The notes under the pieces: model-generated
What the model was told of the DNA's origin: nothing
The model's database searches: none
The model's input: the letters and a program-made list of their open reading frames with translations, nothing else
Translations under genes and position numbers: made by a program
Shown here: piece after piece, positions 54,829 to 64,000 of the stretch
Layout: each line of letters opens with the position of its first letter
How positions within the stretch are numbered: position 1 is the stretch's first letter
Source: Salinimonas chungwhensis DSM 16280
GTDB lineage: Bacteria > Pseudomonadota > Gammaproteobacteria > Enterobacterales > Alteromonadaceae
Direction: 5' to 3'
Length of the DNA: 64,000 nt
Assembly (NCBI RefSeq): GCF_000378185.1
Contig: NZ_KB899390.1
Span: 40,683 to 104,682 of the forward strand

Positions 54829-55800
54829 ATTTTTAAGACTTTAGTTTCTCGATAACGTGGCAACAATATCTTTGTTGGTGTCATCCATTCACATTAATAA
54901 TTTGGTATTTAGCAAAAGGAAGAGTTACTGAGTCTGCGCATTTCTGTAATACCATTTGTGCCTGAGCAGAAACTTCAAAACTTTGTTATCGTATTTAAGC
55001 TTGCAAAATTAATTTTCATAATCAGATGTTTACAATAAAAACATTGTCTCGGGTGGCAAAACCCTGGTCCACCAGATATTTTACAGCTTTATAACTGCGT
55101 AAACGATGCGGTTGATGAGCGGATAACACAGGCCGCTATATTTTATAATTCAAACCGTCGAGCGAGCAATTAAAAGATCACCCATTTTCATTAAAGATAC
55201 TAGCTGTGCGCTCATTCTCGTTGTTCAAAAATGATTAGTTAAAATAAAAAAACTATCCAACGCAACAGCTAGTTCACAGTCATCTTCGGTTACATTGAAC
55301 GTTTCCACCATCCAATAAAAATCTAGAGTAACGAGTTGCGACACTACGCCTTGCAGAGGTGCTGGTCCAAATTAGACATCAGGACAAGTACGTTATTGCT
55401 CTGGGAATCAAACTATAGACAAGCATTAGGAAACGGAAGGCAGCGGGCGGTAGTTTTTATTTGTCAGTAATACAGCTTCACCGAAAGCGCAAGTCCATTT
55501 ATCAGCATTGATCGCTTTGTGGTCTTTTACTTTCAACACTGTTGTCTGCAACACGGTGCCGTCCGTTATCTTCCAAAGATAAATTAATCGATTAATACAC
55601 CTTTTCGTCTCCAGCTACCAACATACATAATCTGATCGATACTTTTCCGCCGTAGTTCCGCAATAACTATTAGCTTTTGTGAAGGTCCGTTGGGTGAAAA
55701 GGCTAGTGCACTGTACAACGTTCGAAGACATGTCAATCCAACAGGATGTACTAACAGCATATTGAAGAGCAGGTTTTTTTATCCTGTGGTACTAAAAGAA
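54829..55800. other. Gene-free 1-kb region, possibly decayed coding DNA
   Basis: No frame has a start, ribosome site and sensible length. The region is AT-rich. On the minus strand, 55426-55590 reads as 54 sense codons with protein-like content (for example VLKVKDHKAINADKW) but no start. A second open stretch lies near 55020-55080. Both could be remnants of a gene I cannot identify. Confidence 0.4.
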
Positions 55801-55823
55801 AAACCCGGCGAACCGGGTTTTTT
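55801..55823. terminator. Bidirectional terminator
   Basis: AAACCCGG-CGAA-CCGGGTTT with T residues on both strands. It lies 17 bp after the stop of the minus-strand PEP-CTERM gene and probably serves it. Confidence 0.85.
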
Positions 55824-55839
55824 AAAAAGACTCGTTTGC

Positions 55840-56391
55840 TTAAACCAGACGTCTGCGTCGAATAAATATCGCGCCTGCTGCAAGTATCATTAACCCCATG
55901 GTGGCGGGAGCAGGAACCACGGTTGCCTGACCGAGTGTGATAGTGTAGAAGTCGACGAGAGTGCCATCACTAACCTGAAAAATATCCAGGAATCCATCAC
56001 CAAAAAACGCCTCATAGTTCATTTGGTAGCCCCAGGTGAAAGGACCAAAGCCCACGTCATTGGAATCCAGGTTCAGGAACTGGATACCGGCAGACAGATC
56101 ATTGGTATCAATATCTACATCGGCAAAAATAACATCCAGCTCATCGCCCCATGAGTATAGATCGCCTAACTCAAAGTCGACAACCTCCACATCATCACCA
56201 AAGGCGCTGCTGACCAGACCTGTATCGAATAAATTGTTATTCAGTCTGACGGTAACGGAACCGAGTTTGTCACCAGTGAAAACGTCAAGAACGTCTTGCG
56301 AAATCAGCGCTGCGTTTGCGCTGAATGATGTTGTGAACAGCACGCCCAAGCCAATAACCGCTTTGATACACATTTTCTTAAAAACTTGCAT
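55840..56391 (-). CDS. PEP-CTERM-like sorted protein (VPAP variant)
   Basis: A 183-residue exported protein with a signal peptide (to about 27, SANAA). The body is Asp/Gly/Phe-rich and beta-like. It ends VPAPATMGLMILAAGAIFIRRRRLV in outline: a VPAP form of the PEP-CTERM motif, a hydrophobic helix and an Arg cluster. It is unrelated in body sequence to the other PEP-CTERM protein 1 kb away. It follows the S8 protease gene on the same strand, 67 bp after its stop. Confidence 0.82.
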   Translation of the reverse strand: MQVFKKMCIKAVIGLGVLFTTSFSANAALISQDVLDVFTGDKLGSVTVRLNNNLFDTGLVSSAFGDDVEVVDFELGDLYSWGDELDVIFADVDIDTNDLSAGIQFLNLDSNDVGFGPFTWGYQMNYEAFFGDGFLDIFQVSDGTLVDFYTITLGQATVVPAPATMGLMILAAGAIFIRRRRLV

Positions 56392-56421
56392 ATTATACTT
56401 CCTTTTTTTTTATAAAACTAA

Positions 56422-56447
56422 CGGGGAGCACAGGCGCGTGTTCCCCG
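56422..56447 (-). terminator. Probable terminator of the S8 protease gene
   Basis: On the minus strand, CGGGGAACAC pairs with GTGCTCCCCG with one mismatch. A loose T-rich sequence follows. It separates the protease from the PEP-CTERM gene. Confidence 0.5.
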
Positions 56448-56457
56448 GCTTCGTTGT

Positions 56458-59400
56458 TTAAGGTTGAACTTCCAGTATGGTTGTACCCTGTGATTCGCCT
56501 GAGTTGTCATAAAATGTCATGGTGCCCATATACAGCTGGTCAGGGTCCAACCCTCTGGATAGAAGGTAAACATTCTGGTAACGATTAGCGATGGCTCGGG
56601 GTGATGCGCTCACGCGGGTTGTACTTTCTTTCTGATCAACGATCCATACCAGCGATGTGTAGTCGACAGAAGGTGCACCTAATGTATCCACACCTTGCGC
56701 AAAAAGGATATATAACGCGCCTGGATCATTCGGATCGTTCGGTACAGGGTTGACTACGGTGATGTCTTCATTTGACGTTGGGCCGGTTGAGGACGTTACA
56801 GGGTTACAACTAAAATCAACACAGCGGTAGAGGTAAAGGTCAATATTTGCACCTTCTGCACTCACCAGGTCGTCTGTTAATGTAAACCTCATCAGCGATG
56901 TACCTTCATCTATGGTTAGGAAGGTTGATGTCGCCAGATTTGCGTTAAAATTAAACGCGCCGGGTTGTGAAATTGCTGTACCGGCTAATCCTGCGGCAGG
57001 GGTCAGACCCTGATAGTCTACCGAGAAATCACCAGTGTAGAAGGTTTGTACATAGATTGGTGCACGACCACGTCTCAATTGCAGAGACAGCGATTCAGGT
57101 ACATCAATGGTTGCTTCACGAAGAGGGAGCACGGCAATTGGGCTGCGCACGTTAATACCATTGTTACCTTCCAGCGTTAATGCGCCAAATGCCCATTGTT
57201 CAGGTATCGTATCATCAGTAGTAGTAAACGTAAGTGCATAGGCCGCGGTTCCATTTGCAGGCACTTCCAGCATGCCGTCGCCAATCGCGTTGCCGTCGCT
57301 ATCGATAGCCGTTGCGGATACTTCTACACCTTCAGGTGCATCAATGCTGAACGAATAGGCACCACCTGCACCTGTCACATCGGTGACGGTACGGTAGATA
57401 GTTTCGGTTCCTGAAAGCTCACCAATAGCAATTGAAGGGTAATTCAACTGGCTTGCATCGGTAGAAAAGCCAGAAGCCTCAAGTTCGCTACAGGTTTGCT
57501 CACTCAGCGTTTCGACCAGACCTGACTCGCCCTGACCACACAGGAAGGCCAAGTAATCGCCTAGCTCTGCATTGTAGGTAAGTCCTGGGTTCATTGCCGG
57601 AACCGGATCAGCGTGACCACCACCAAAATCGAACGGATCAGCAGGCGTCACACCGTCTTCTTTCACGATGTTCTGGCGCGCAGCTGTCATAAGAGCCGAT
57701 TTTATCTGAGCCGGTGTCCAATCCGGATACTGCCCGGCGAACAGTGCAGCTAGACCGGCAATATGTGGACTGGACATTGATGTACCCTGTAGGTACGCGT
57801 ATGACTCGCCATCTACGTTTCCGCCAAACTCCAACTGATTGGAGCTGGTTGCCGCAAGGATCCTTACCCCTGGGGCTGTGATATCAGGCTTAATGATATC
57901 GTTGGTCTGCGGGTTCGGGCCGCGTGAAGAAAAGCCTGCCATGATGTTGCCTACCTCTGTCGCCGTTCCAGAGGCAGAAGTAGTCGTCATGGTGATATTG
58001 GTTGGGCCGTTATTCACACTGTCAACCAGCTCCAGGCCATCAGCGCGAGTAATCATAACGCCCGGAATATCGAAGCTGTCATCTCCGCCCATAGCAATAG
58101 GTGTGCGATCATCAGTGTAAACAACAACCCCGGTAGCGCCGGCAGCGACTGCATTGTCGAATTTATCAACAAATGGACAAACACCACGTTCGATTAGCGC
58201 AATCTGACCTGTTAGATCAGTGGTAAGCGGTTCACATGCAAGACGTGGCTCAGCCAGACCCAAATCACCAGAAAAGCCTTCTTCAGGAATGGCTGCGCCG
58301 ATGTCGGCGGGGATAGAGAACAACGTCTGACCAGCTAAGATACCAGTGTTTACCTCAAGTTCTGTTCCCACCAATGCAGATTCACCGTCATAAGTGGAGG
58401 CAGCGACTGTGGTAACCCATGGCGCAATGTTACCGGCAGTGTCCGGTCCTGGACCACTGTTACCGGCAGAAGCAGAGAAAAAGACACCTGCATCCGCTGC
58501 ACGAAGTGCTGCGTTATAGACAGGCGAATTTATCGCGTTGCTGTTACCGATGGAGTAGTTAAGAACATCGACACCGTCAACGACTGCCTGGTCGATGGCG
58601 GCCATGCTGTCACCAAAGAAACAGCCGCGCTCCTGGGCACCGTCTGGGCTAACATAATTGGCGTTCCAGCACACTTTATAAGCGGCAATCCGTGCGCGAG
58701 GCGCCATGCCAGAAACGGTTCCTACCTCCACTCCCGCAAGCGTAGCGGTAACGCCCTGGTTACCCGCGGCAGTAGATGCCGTGTGGCTTCCGTGACCATC
58801 AGCATCACGGGGCGAAGCAAATTCACCAAGTGGGAATTGGATCTCGTAGACACTAGAGAAGGTGGCACCGAAATAGCGAGCACCAATAAGTTTATTGTTA
58901 CACTCAAAACTATCTGCAGGCGCGGTTTCGTCATTATAGACAACCACACCGTCGGCATTAACAAACTCACCGACGCTACCTTCATCACAGGCGCCATCCC
59001 AGCGCTCAGGAGGGGGAGCGTATGAAAGCTCAGGGACCTGAGAGTCTTCACTAAACGACGGGTTTTCAGGCCAAATGCCTGAATCAAGGATCCCCACGAT
59101 AACGTTTTCACCCTTTATACCCAGGGTATGCTGACCTCCTGGGCCGGTAAGACCAAGGAATTCCGGCGTGTTCGCCGTTGCCGGCTGGTGAAGTTCGTCC
59201 TTAAACACGTTTGCAACATCGGGATGGTTTTTAAGGGCGTTGACCTGACTGTCCGTTAAACGGGCTGAAAAGCCATTGTAAGCATGTGAGTAGCTATGGA
59301 TGATATTGATATTACCAATATCGGATGCTACTTTTTGCTGGTTTTGTTTTACAGCGTTTATGTATGCAGAAATCTTAGGTGAAGTGGGGTTGTACTGGTT

Positions 59401-59643
59401 ACCAAATTTGCTCGCTGAAGGGTTACTTGGTACCAACTCTCCAAGTTCAGATGCTTTTGCAATTGCCGGAGCGCCGCGCATCTGAATAATATAGAGATTG
59501 TGAGATTGGGCTACTGCTGGTGCAGGTCCCGCGTCAGAAAACTTGCTTTTGTCTACCTGAATGATGTTACTGGGAGCTGCAAAAACACAGCTTATCATGG
59601 CACCTGAGAGCGCCATGCCAGTGAGAATTTTATTAAACTTCAT
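56458..59643 (-). CDS. Subtilisin-like S8 serine protease, secreted
   Basis: About 1061 residues from the ATG at 59643, which has GGGAGAGAAG upstream. A signal peptide (to about 23) is followed by an I9 propeptide (LYIIQMRGAP ... YNGFSARLTDSQVNAL). The triad is clear: Asp in VGILDSGIWPENPSF (about 180), His in DADGHGSHTASTAAG (about 270) and Ser in GTSMSSPHIAGLAALF (about 610). A PA domain (CPFVDKFDNAVAAGATGVVVY) is inserted before the Ser motif. The C-terminal 400 residues are beta-rich Fn3-like modules without a sorting signal. An extracellular degradative protease, vibriolysin-unrelated. Confidence 0.95.
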   Translation of the reverse strand: MKFNKILTGMALSGAMISCVFAAPSNIIQVDKSKFSDAGPAPAVAQSHNLYIIQMRGAPAIAKASELGELVPSNPSASKFGNQYNPTSPKISAYINAVKQNQQKVASDIGNINIIHSYSHAYNGFSARLTDSQVNALKNHPDVANVFKDELHQPATANTPEFLGLTGPGGQHTLGIKGENVIVGILDSGIWPENPSFSEDSQVPELSYAPPPERWDGACDEGSVGEFVNADGVVVYNDETAPADSFECNNKLIGARYFGATFSSVYEIQFPLGEFASPRDADGHGSHTASTAAGNQGVTATLAGVEVGTVSGMAPRARIAAYKVCWNANYVSPDGAQERGCFFGDSMAAIDQAVVDGVDVLNYSIGNSNAINSPVYNAALRAADAGVFFSASAGNSGPGPDTAGNIAPWVTTVAASTYDGESALVGTELEVNTGILAGQTLFSIPADIGAAIPEEGFSGDLGLAEPRLACEPLTTDLTGQIALIERGVCPFVDKFDNAVAAGATGVVVYTDDRTPIAMGGDDSFDIPGVMITRADGLELVDSVNNGPTNITMTTTSASGTATEVGNIMAGFSSRGPNPQTNDIIKPDITAPGVRILAATSSNQLEFGGNVDGESYAYLQGTSMSSPHIAGLAALFAGQYPDWTPAQIKSALMTAARQNIVKEDGVTPADPFDFGGGHADPVPAMNPGLTYNAELGDYLAFLCGQGESGLVETLSEQTCSELEASGFSTDASQLNYPSIAIGELSGTETIYRTVTDVTGAGGAYSFSIDAPEGVEVSATAIDSDGNAIGDGMLEVPANGTAAYALTFTTTDDTIPEQWAFGALTLEGNNGINVRSPIAVLPLREATIDVPESLSLQLRRGRAPIYVQTFYTGDFSVDYQGLTPAAGLAGTAISQPGAFNFNANLATSTFLTIDEGTSLMRFTLTDDLVSAEGANIDLYLYRCVDFSCNPVTSSTGPTSNEDITVVNPVPNDPNDPGALYILFAQGVDTLGAPSVDYTSLVWIVDQKESTTRVSASPRAIANRYQNVYLLSRGLDPDQLYMGTMTFYDNSGESQGTTILEVQP

Positions 59644-61741
59644 CTTCTCTCCCTTTTGGATTTTCTGGTGATTTTTGTTCACCTTGTTGAATATGCCGAC
59701 GTAAGTGAATTACGTTTAGCAAATTTCAGTTTCCAGCTACGAGAAACGAAAAACCAACTACGAAGATTTGTTTAGAATGCAGGTGCAAACCTCAAATCAT
59801 GATTGTCGCGGGTAGCGTATTAACACTATGTAATTATTGATGGTTTTTTATTCAAAAAAGCAATCTGCGCGCCATTTATACAAGTTCTTGATTTTTAAAG
59901 TAAAATATTAAATAAGAAATGTTAAAATAGAAAAAGTGTAAAAAAAACCAACAGTTAGCGGTTAAAAATTGAGCGTTTTTATTTTTAATAGAGGACGAAA
60001 AAGTGTGTTTCATAAGTTGCAAAATTACCGGGTGAGGTGTGATTTCTCGAATACCCGACATGGACGGTAAGCACCACCACTACAGCGTATAACACGCCAG
60101 CACTAATTAGCGTTACGGGGAGGGTGTTAAACAGTAAGGAATAGCGACCGTTCAAGAGGGCAGGCTTTCAAGTTGCCATGTCGACATCAAGGCTTAAAAG
60201 TGCCCCATCCGCCAATACATCAACCTTAGGACAACATTGGTAGACTGATGTTCATCAAAAAAATGCGACTGAAACCGACCCGGAATGAGACTTGCCGCGC
60301 GGGCAGCTTCTGGTTCACTATTGCCCCACCTAACCAGATGCTAATAGGGTGAACCATATTGGCCGGTGCCCCGGCATCTGCAATTCGTTTCTCCCATTAC
60401 ACAAAGCGCGTTTTCCTGTAACCGGCCAGATTCGCATATCTTCTGAACTAACGAGTTGTTGGTATAGATAAATGGATTTGACATCAGCGGTCTGCCAGGG
60501 GACTAGCAGCTACATCTGACTGCCTGGCATAACGCATTTTTGTTTTTGGTAGGGCAATAGGTGCCTGTGTCAGAAAGGCGTCATTTTGTCGCTGCCGAGA
60601 CGGTACAAATAGCGTATCACTACTTTCACTGATTATCGAAAGGGCCAGTTAACTTTCGAAAAGCAGCATACACGATGAGTTCGCCATTGCGCATGGCCAA
60701 CTGCATTTGTGCCACCCAGACATCTCCGAGGCCAGCAGGTCGATTGCAAATGGCTTGTTTATCATTGATTACTGACTTCAGTGGTGAACTCTTCCAAAAA
60801 ACAGCAACTATTGAGACAGACGAGCGTTGTAGAGACAACCGCTATGCCAGCGTGCATCGTGCAGCTCCCCAAGGGCAAGGCAAAAGTTTTTCTACTCGTT
60901 CTTTAAGTGAGGTCGACTTAGTGTCATTGCCGTCAAACTCGCGAAGGTGAGGTTGTCTTAGGGTAAGACGCAGTTGGGTTAATTGTTACCGTCATCCCGG
61001 CGAAGGCCGGGCTCTCCAACCGGCTCTCGATAGATTATTGCTCGCTGAATCGTTGCTGATAAATTGGATTAAGCTCAGACATTAACTCACAGTCTGTTTG
61101 GTGCCCGCAGCTGCCGGTGACATCTCACTTCTTGAACGGTAGCTGTGTATGTAAAGCACACATTTAAACCTTCCCTCGAAAATGCCAAAAATGTTCTATT
61201 CTGTTTCTCCGCTAAGGGGTCTAAATTAGCAAACATGAAGAATATACTGAACCCGAGACACAGGATGATGGTTACCGTCACTTGTAGTGCATACTAGATT
61301 TCATACGATAAATCCGTATGGGTGAGCTGCTGCTAACCGGCCTGGTCACTGGCATTGTGCTGACATGGCGTTATCGTTTTCTCAGGCTGAATAAAATTCG
61401 CTGATGCCCCTGGTCAATCGGATATCTATGCCGAAGCTGCCAGGTCGGCTATCGGCACTGGCAAGAGGCTTAAAGTCTCTTCCGACGCACTCTGTCATAC
61501 TGACCAAATGTCCCTATTAAACATATTTAACCCTCCAGCCCCCTCTTGTGACCTTCCTGAATAATCTTGCCGGGGAAAATTGCAGTAACAATGATGTCTG
61601 CGTTTTATCAACAGCGTTTACTCAATCAAGCCTGACTCCGTGCATTCCGTGATTGCGTTGCACTGAAGCGTGGTACAACTTCAGATCTCCGGGAGTCTGG
61701 CAGACCTTTTACATCAACTAGATAACTACTTTGGGGAAATC
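59644..61741. other. Gene-poor 2-kb region
   Basis: I found no complete gene. The first 400 bp are strongly AT-rich and probably hold the protease promoter. Short protein-like stretches occur without starts (minus strand near 60200-60320, with EPEAARAASLIPGRFQSHFF; minus strand 60626-60838), suggesting old, decayed genes. A REP-like hairpin lies at 60990-61016. Confidence 0.4.
60990..61016. repeat. REP-like hairpin element
   Basis: The core CCCGGC-GAAG-GCCGGG (60996-61011) preceded by CGTCAT is the widespread intergenic hairpin form GTCATCCCGGCGAAGGCCGG. Only one copy is seen in this window. Confidence 0.6.
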
Positions 61742-62092
61742 ATGATCGACACGCTCAACATTATTGCAATGGTGCTTACTATAGCCCTCGGACTGGTAGG
61801 ATTCCTCGCTCCCGGCTTTACCATGAAAAAACTTGGTCTCAAACCTGACGGCAGCAACATGGGCTATACCGAAATCCGGGCGGCCAACGGCGCTTTATTT
61901 GTCGGAGCCGGTCTCGGGGCATTATTTTTATCCCTCCCGGCAGCCTTTGCGATGGTCGGTTTTCTCTATGCCGGCGCCGCAGCTGGCCGAATTACCGGGA
62001 TTTTGTTCAACAATGCCGGCTCCGAAAAAAGCTGGGGCTATTTCAGTGCAGAAGCCCTCCTGGCAATTTACCTGCTCATTGCAAATCTCTGA
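61742..62092 (+). CDS. DUF4345-like small membrane protein
   Basis: 116 residues from the ATG at 61742, which has GGGGA upstream. Four hydrophobic helices; IRAANGALFVGAGLGAL and AAGRITGILFNNAG are typical of DUF4345 proteins. Function unknown. It is followed 42 bp later by an SDR gene with its own ribosome site, and the two probably form one operon in an otherwise sparse region. Confidence 0.7.
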   Translation: MIDTLNIIAMVLTIALGLVGFLAPGFTMKKLGLKPDGSNMGYTEIRAANGALFVGAGLGALFLSLPAAFAMVGFLYAGAAAGRITGILFNNAGSEKSWGYFSAEALLAIYLLIANL

Positions 62093-62134
62093 ATATCTGA
62101 ATTAAATTCAACTCCTTGATTAAGGAACGGTCAT

Positions 62135-62989
62135 ATGAAATCCATTATCATCACAGGCGCCTCTTCAGGACTCGGCGAATCCATATCCATCAAGTTTGCG
62201 CGGGAAGGATGGCTAGTATTTGCCGGCGTGCGCAACGAGGACGATGCCAAAAGCCTTACTGAGAAAGAATCTCAGATACAGCCCGTTTTTCTGGATGTAT
62301 CAAAGCCGGAGCAAATTAGCGCTGCGGTAGACTTTGTCACTGAAAAACTGGCAGGACAAACGCTTGGCGGACTCGTTAATAATGCCGGGATTGCCAAACT
62401 CGGACCGCTGGCTTTGCAAGATATCGACGAATTTATCCAGCATTTTGAAGTAAATGCATTTGGCGGACTGCGTATGGCGCAGGCCTTTCTCCCCCTTTTA
62501 GGTACAGATGAAAGCCTTAACGGCGATCCCGGACGCATTGTCAACATAACCAGTGTCGGTGGTGAACTGCCATCACCGTTTCTGGGTGCTTATACCGCCA
62601 GCAAACACGCTATGGAAAGCATCACAGACAGTTTGCGTCGTGAGTTGATGGTGTACGGTATAGATTCAATTTCAATTGGCCCGGGGAGCGTTAAAACGCC
62701 TATTTGGAAAAAAGCAAAAGAAGCAAATGCTGCAGAGCAATATAAAGACAGCGCGTGGAAAGACTCACTGAAAACCTTCCTGGACGTGATGATAGAAGGA
62801 GGCGAGGACGGACTCGAGACTGAAGATATCGCCGATGTCGTTTATGAGGCGATGACCGCTGACAAACCTAAAGCTCGCTATGCGCCTGTACCGAATAAGC
62901 TCATCAATTATACCCTGCCTACTATGCTGCCAGAGCGTCTGGTTGATCAGATATTTGCGAAGAAATTTGATATTAAAGAAGACGGCTAG
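62135..62989 (+). CDS. Short-chain dehydrogenase/reductase (SDR)
   Basis: A 284-residue classical SDR. The nucleotide-binding loop TGASSGLGESI lies at about 5-15, NNAGIAKLG at about 87, a catalytic Ser region NITSVGGELPSPF at about 138 and the YxxxK site AYTASKHAMES at about 152. It oxidises or reduces a small alcohol/ketone with NAD(P)(H); substrate unknown. The DUF4345 neighbour suggests a membrane-linked lipid or steroid-like substrate, but this is a guess. Decayed umuC sequence begins 2 bp after its stop. Confidence 0.88.
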   Translation: MKSIIITGASSGLGESISIKFAREGWLVFAGVRNEDDAKSLTEKESQIQPVFLDVSKPEQISAAVDFVTEKLAGQTLGGLVNNAGIAKLGPLALQDIDEFIQHFEVNAFGGLRMAQAFLPLLGTDESLNGDPGRIVNITSVGGELPSPFLGAYTASKHAMESITDSLRRELMVYGIDSISIGPGSVKTPIWKKAKEANAAEQYKDSAWKDSLKTFLDVMIEGGEDGLETEDIADVVYEAMTADKPKARYAPVPNKLINYTLPTMLPERLVDQIFAKKFDIKEDG

Positions 62990-62990
62990 C

Positions 62991-63678
62991 AAACGTATAT
63001 CAACACACACTTTACGGTGTGCTGACTAAAACGCCTGGCAACTGGCAGAATAGCCGGCAAAGGAAATCCGTAAGGACCTTTCGATTTTGATGGAAAATAC
63101 TGTTAGAGAGCTTTAGAGAGAGGCCTGTTATAAAAGGGATACTGTCAGGCCAGCTAAAAAAGAAATTTACAGTACACGCAACGTTTGCAAGCGGGTAACC
63201 CCTCCACTTGGAATTGAATAATGCGTTGTACGGACACGGTGAAACCGCGTCACGAAAAATGCGTGAACACAACAGCTTTTGTGCCGGCATGGTGATTTTC
63301 GCCGCCTCGTCGCCCCACGATAATGCCCGTTACTTTAAGACGTCGGTTTACCATCAGTTTTAGGTTCCCATCTGTGGTGCGCAGATCATATTAGGCGCAA
63401 TTTTTGAGGCCGTGCCCCAACTTTTAAATCGGGTACCCGGTACTATAAATGTGGCGTTGGTTTAGTTGATTGACATGATACACAGCATCAGCAACAAGAT
63501 TTGTTAGCCGTCAGCCAGGATGATCCCGCTCTGATGAATATGTTCGATAGTATCAACACAAGGTACGGCAGACACATCGCAGTTTGCAAGCCGCGGCATA
63601 GAACAAAAGTTCGATATGAAGGGCGAGTTTCTATCAAAGCGCGCGACGACCAGGTGGCGTGATAGACCACAGGTTGTG
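62991..63678 (+). pseudogene. umuC: umuC remnant (C-terminal half of DNA polymerase V subunit)
   Basis: Conceptual translation in three frames gives UmuC-like sequence in the correct order, interrupted by stops and at least three frameshifts. The first frame from 62991 reads AWQLAE, PAKEIRKDLSILMENTVREL and ACYKRDTVRPAKKEIYSTRN. The second frame from 63208 reads LELNNALYGHGETASRKMRE, then VIFAASSPHDNARYF and IILGAIFEAVPQLL. A third frame from 63477 reads QQQDLLAVSQDDPALMNMFDSINTRYGR in outline. A last shift gives GIEQKFDMKGEFLSKRATTRW, the UmuC end. The N-terminal catalytic half is absent. Confidence 0.8.
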
Positions 63679-63940
63679 TGTATAAGACTATATAGAATTT
63701 GTGGGTCCGCTCTGTACGTAATATGGTCATTCAACCTACTTTATTTGAATTAAAATAACTTAGGTTATGTGCTCATTGCATACGAACATTGTACGTAAGT
63801 CATTAGATGATTACCGCTTTACCTTCGATGCAATGAGTTACTTTACTCATAACGAATACTCAGGGCATGCAGTGAACGCCATCCATATTACTTTCGACGA
63901 GTAAAGGATACATAACAAACTTCATATTCAGGAGGTTGTC

Positions 63941-64000
63941 ATGACTAACTCGTTAGATAAGTTCTCAGTGCTCATTGGCTTGGACTGGGCATCAAAAAAA
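63941..64000 (+). mobile_element. IS110-type transposase, 5' end (runs out of window)
   Basis: The first 20 codons from the ATG at 63941 read MTNSLDKFSVLIGLDWASKK. The G-x-D-W-A-S segment with its first catalytic Asp is the N-terminal hallmark of IS110-family DEDD transposases. AGGAGG lies 5 bp upstream. The left end of the element cannot be defined, since this family lacks clear terminal repeats. Confidence 0.75.

Noticed and set aside
55690..55893. Plus-strand 67-codon frame in the PEP-CTERM gap
   Set aside because: It runs through the terminator at 55801-55823 and into the opposite PEP-CTERM gene, with no ribosome site.
60675..60950. Plus-strand 91-codon frame in the gene-poor island
   Set aside because: Low-complexity composition, no ribosome site, no motif. 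It overlaps an equally open minus-strand frame.
63012..63290. Minus-strand 92-codon frame downstream of the SDR gene
   Set aside because: It is the antisense shadow of the umuC remnant, which translates into recognisable protein on the plus strand.
1..64000. CRISPR arrays, rRNA genes, prophage or toxin-antitoxin modules
   Set aside because: I looked for regularly spaced repeats, rRNA-like sequence and typical small gene pairs and saw none.

Overview
The window is chromosomal DNA of a marine-type gammaproteobacterium, most likely an Alteromonadales (Alteromonadaceae-like) species. This rests on gene order and families: holD-rimI near prfC-argS, prfB-lysS, smrB / prmB-aroC, prkA-yeaH-spoVR, rnt beside motY, several TonB-dependent receptors, NhaC, a Tat-exported PhoX, and PEP-CTERM proteins. 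I ran no search, so the genus stays open.

Layout. 1-2.1 kb: the end of an acyl-CoA thioesterase and a convergent AraC-HDOD regulator. 2.4-6.3 kb: a thiamin salvage operon under a TPP riboswitch (TonB receptor, YkoF-like binding protein, PnuT permease, ThiK-like kinase). 6.4-16.7 kb: an information-processing block with tRNA-Trp, holD, rimI, a glycosidase-like lipoprotein, prfC, argS, an FMN reductase, prfB with its programmed +1 frameshift, and lysS. 16.7-18.9 kb: a reverse operon of panE, an RluA-type pseudouridine synthase and an HPt protein. 19-28.8 kb: an M16 peptidase, gshA, a lysozyme-like lipoprotein, a 40-residue membrane protein behind an FNR-type site, smrB, prmB, aroC and an MFS transporter. 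28.8-36 kb: a periplasmic protein, the spoVR-yeaH-prkA stress operon, sodB and grxD.

36-44 kb holds a cell-surface signalling cassette. A FecI-type sigma factor and FecR-type anti-sigma factor lie between two closely related TonB receptors, only the second of which carries the N-terminal signalling (STN) domain. Next come bfd with a Fur-like box, rnt, motY, a periplasmic glycerophosphodiesterase and nhaC.

47-54 kb looks like a phosphate-starvation neighbourhood. GTCAT-like repeats spaced 11 bp, the PhoB pattern, lie upstream of the glycerophosphodiesterase gene, of tatABC and of a Tat-dependent phoX. Transport machinery and its substrate may therefore be induced together. An ADP-ribosylglycohydrolase-like lipoprotein lies between them.

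54-64 kb is accessory in character: two PEP-CTERM proteins, a large subtilisin-like protease, two gene-poor stretches (about 1 and 2 kb), a DUF4345-SDR gene pair, a decayed 3' half of umuC that begins right after the SDR stop codon, and the first codons of an IS110-type transposase at the window edge.

The most promising observations are the Pho-box series linking tatABC and phoX, the twin-receptor sigma/anti-sigma cassette, the FNR-controlled small membrane protein, the AraC-HDOD fusion and the umuC remnant.
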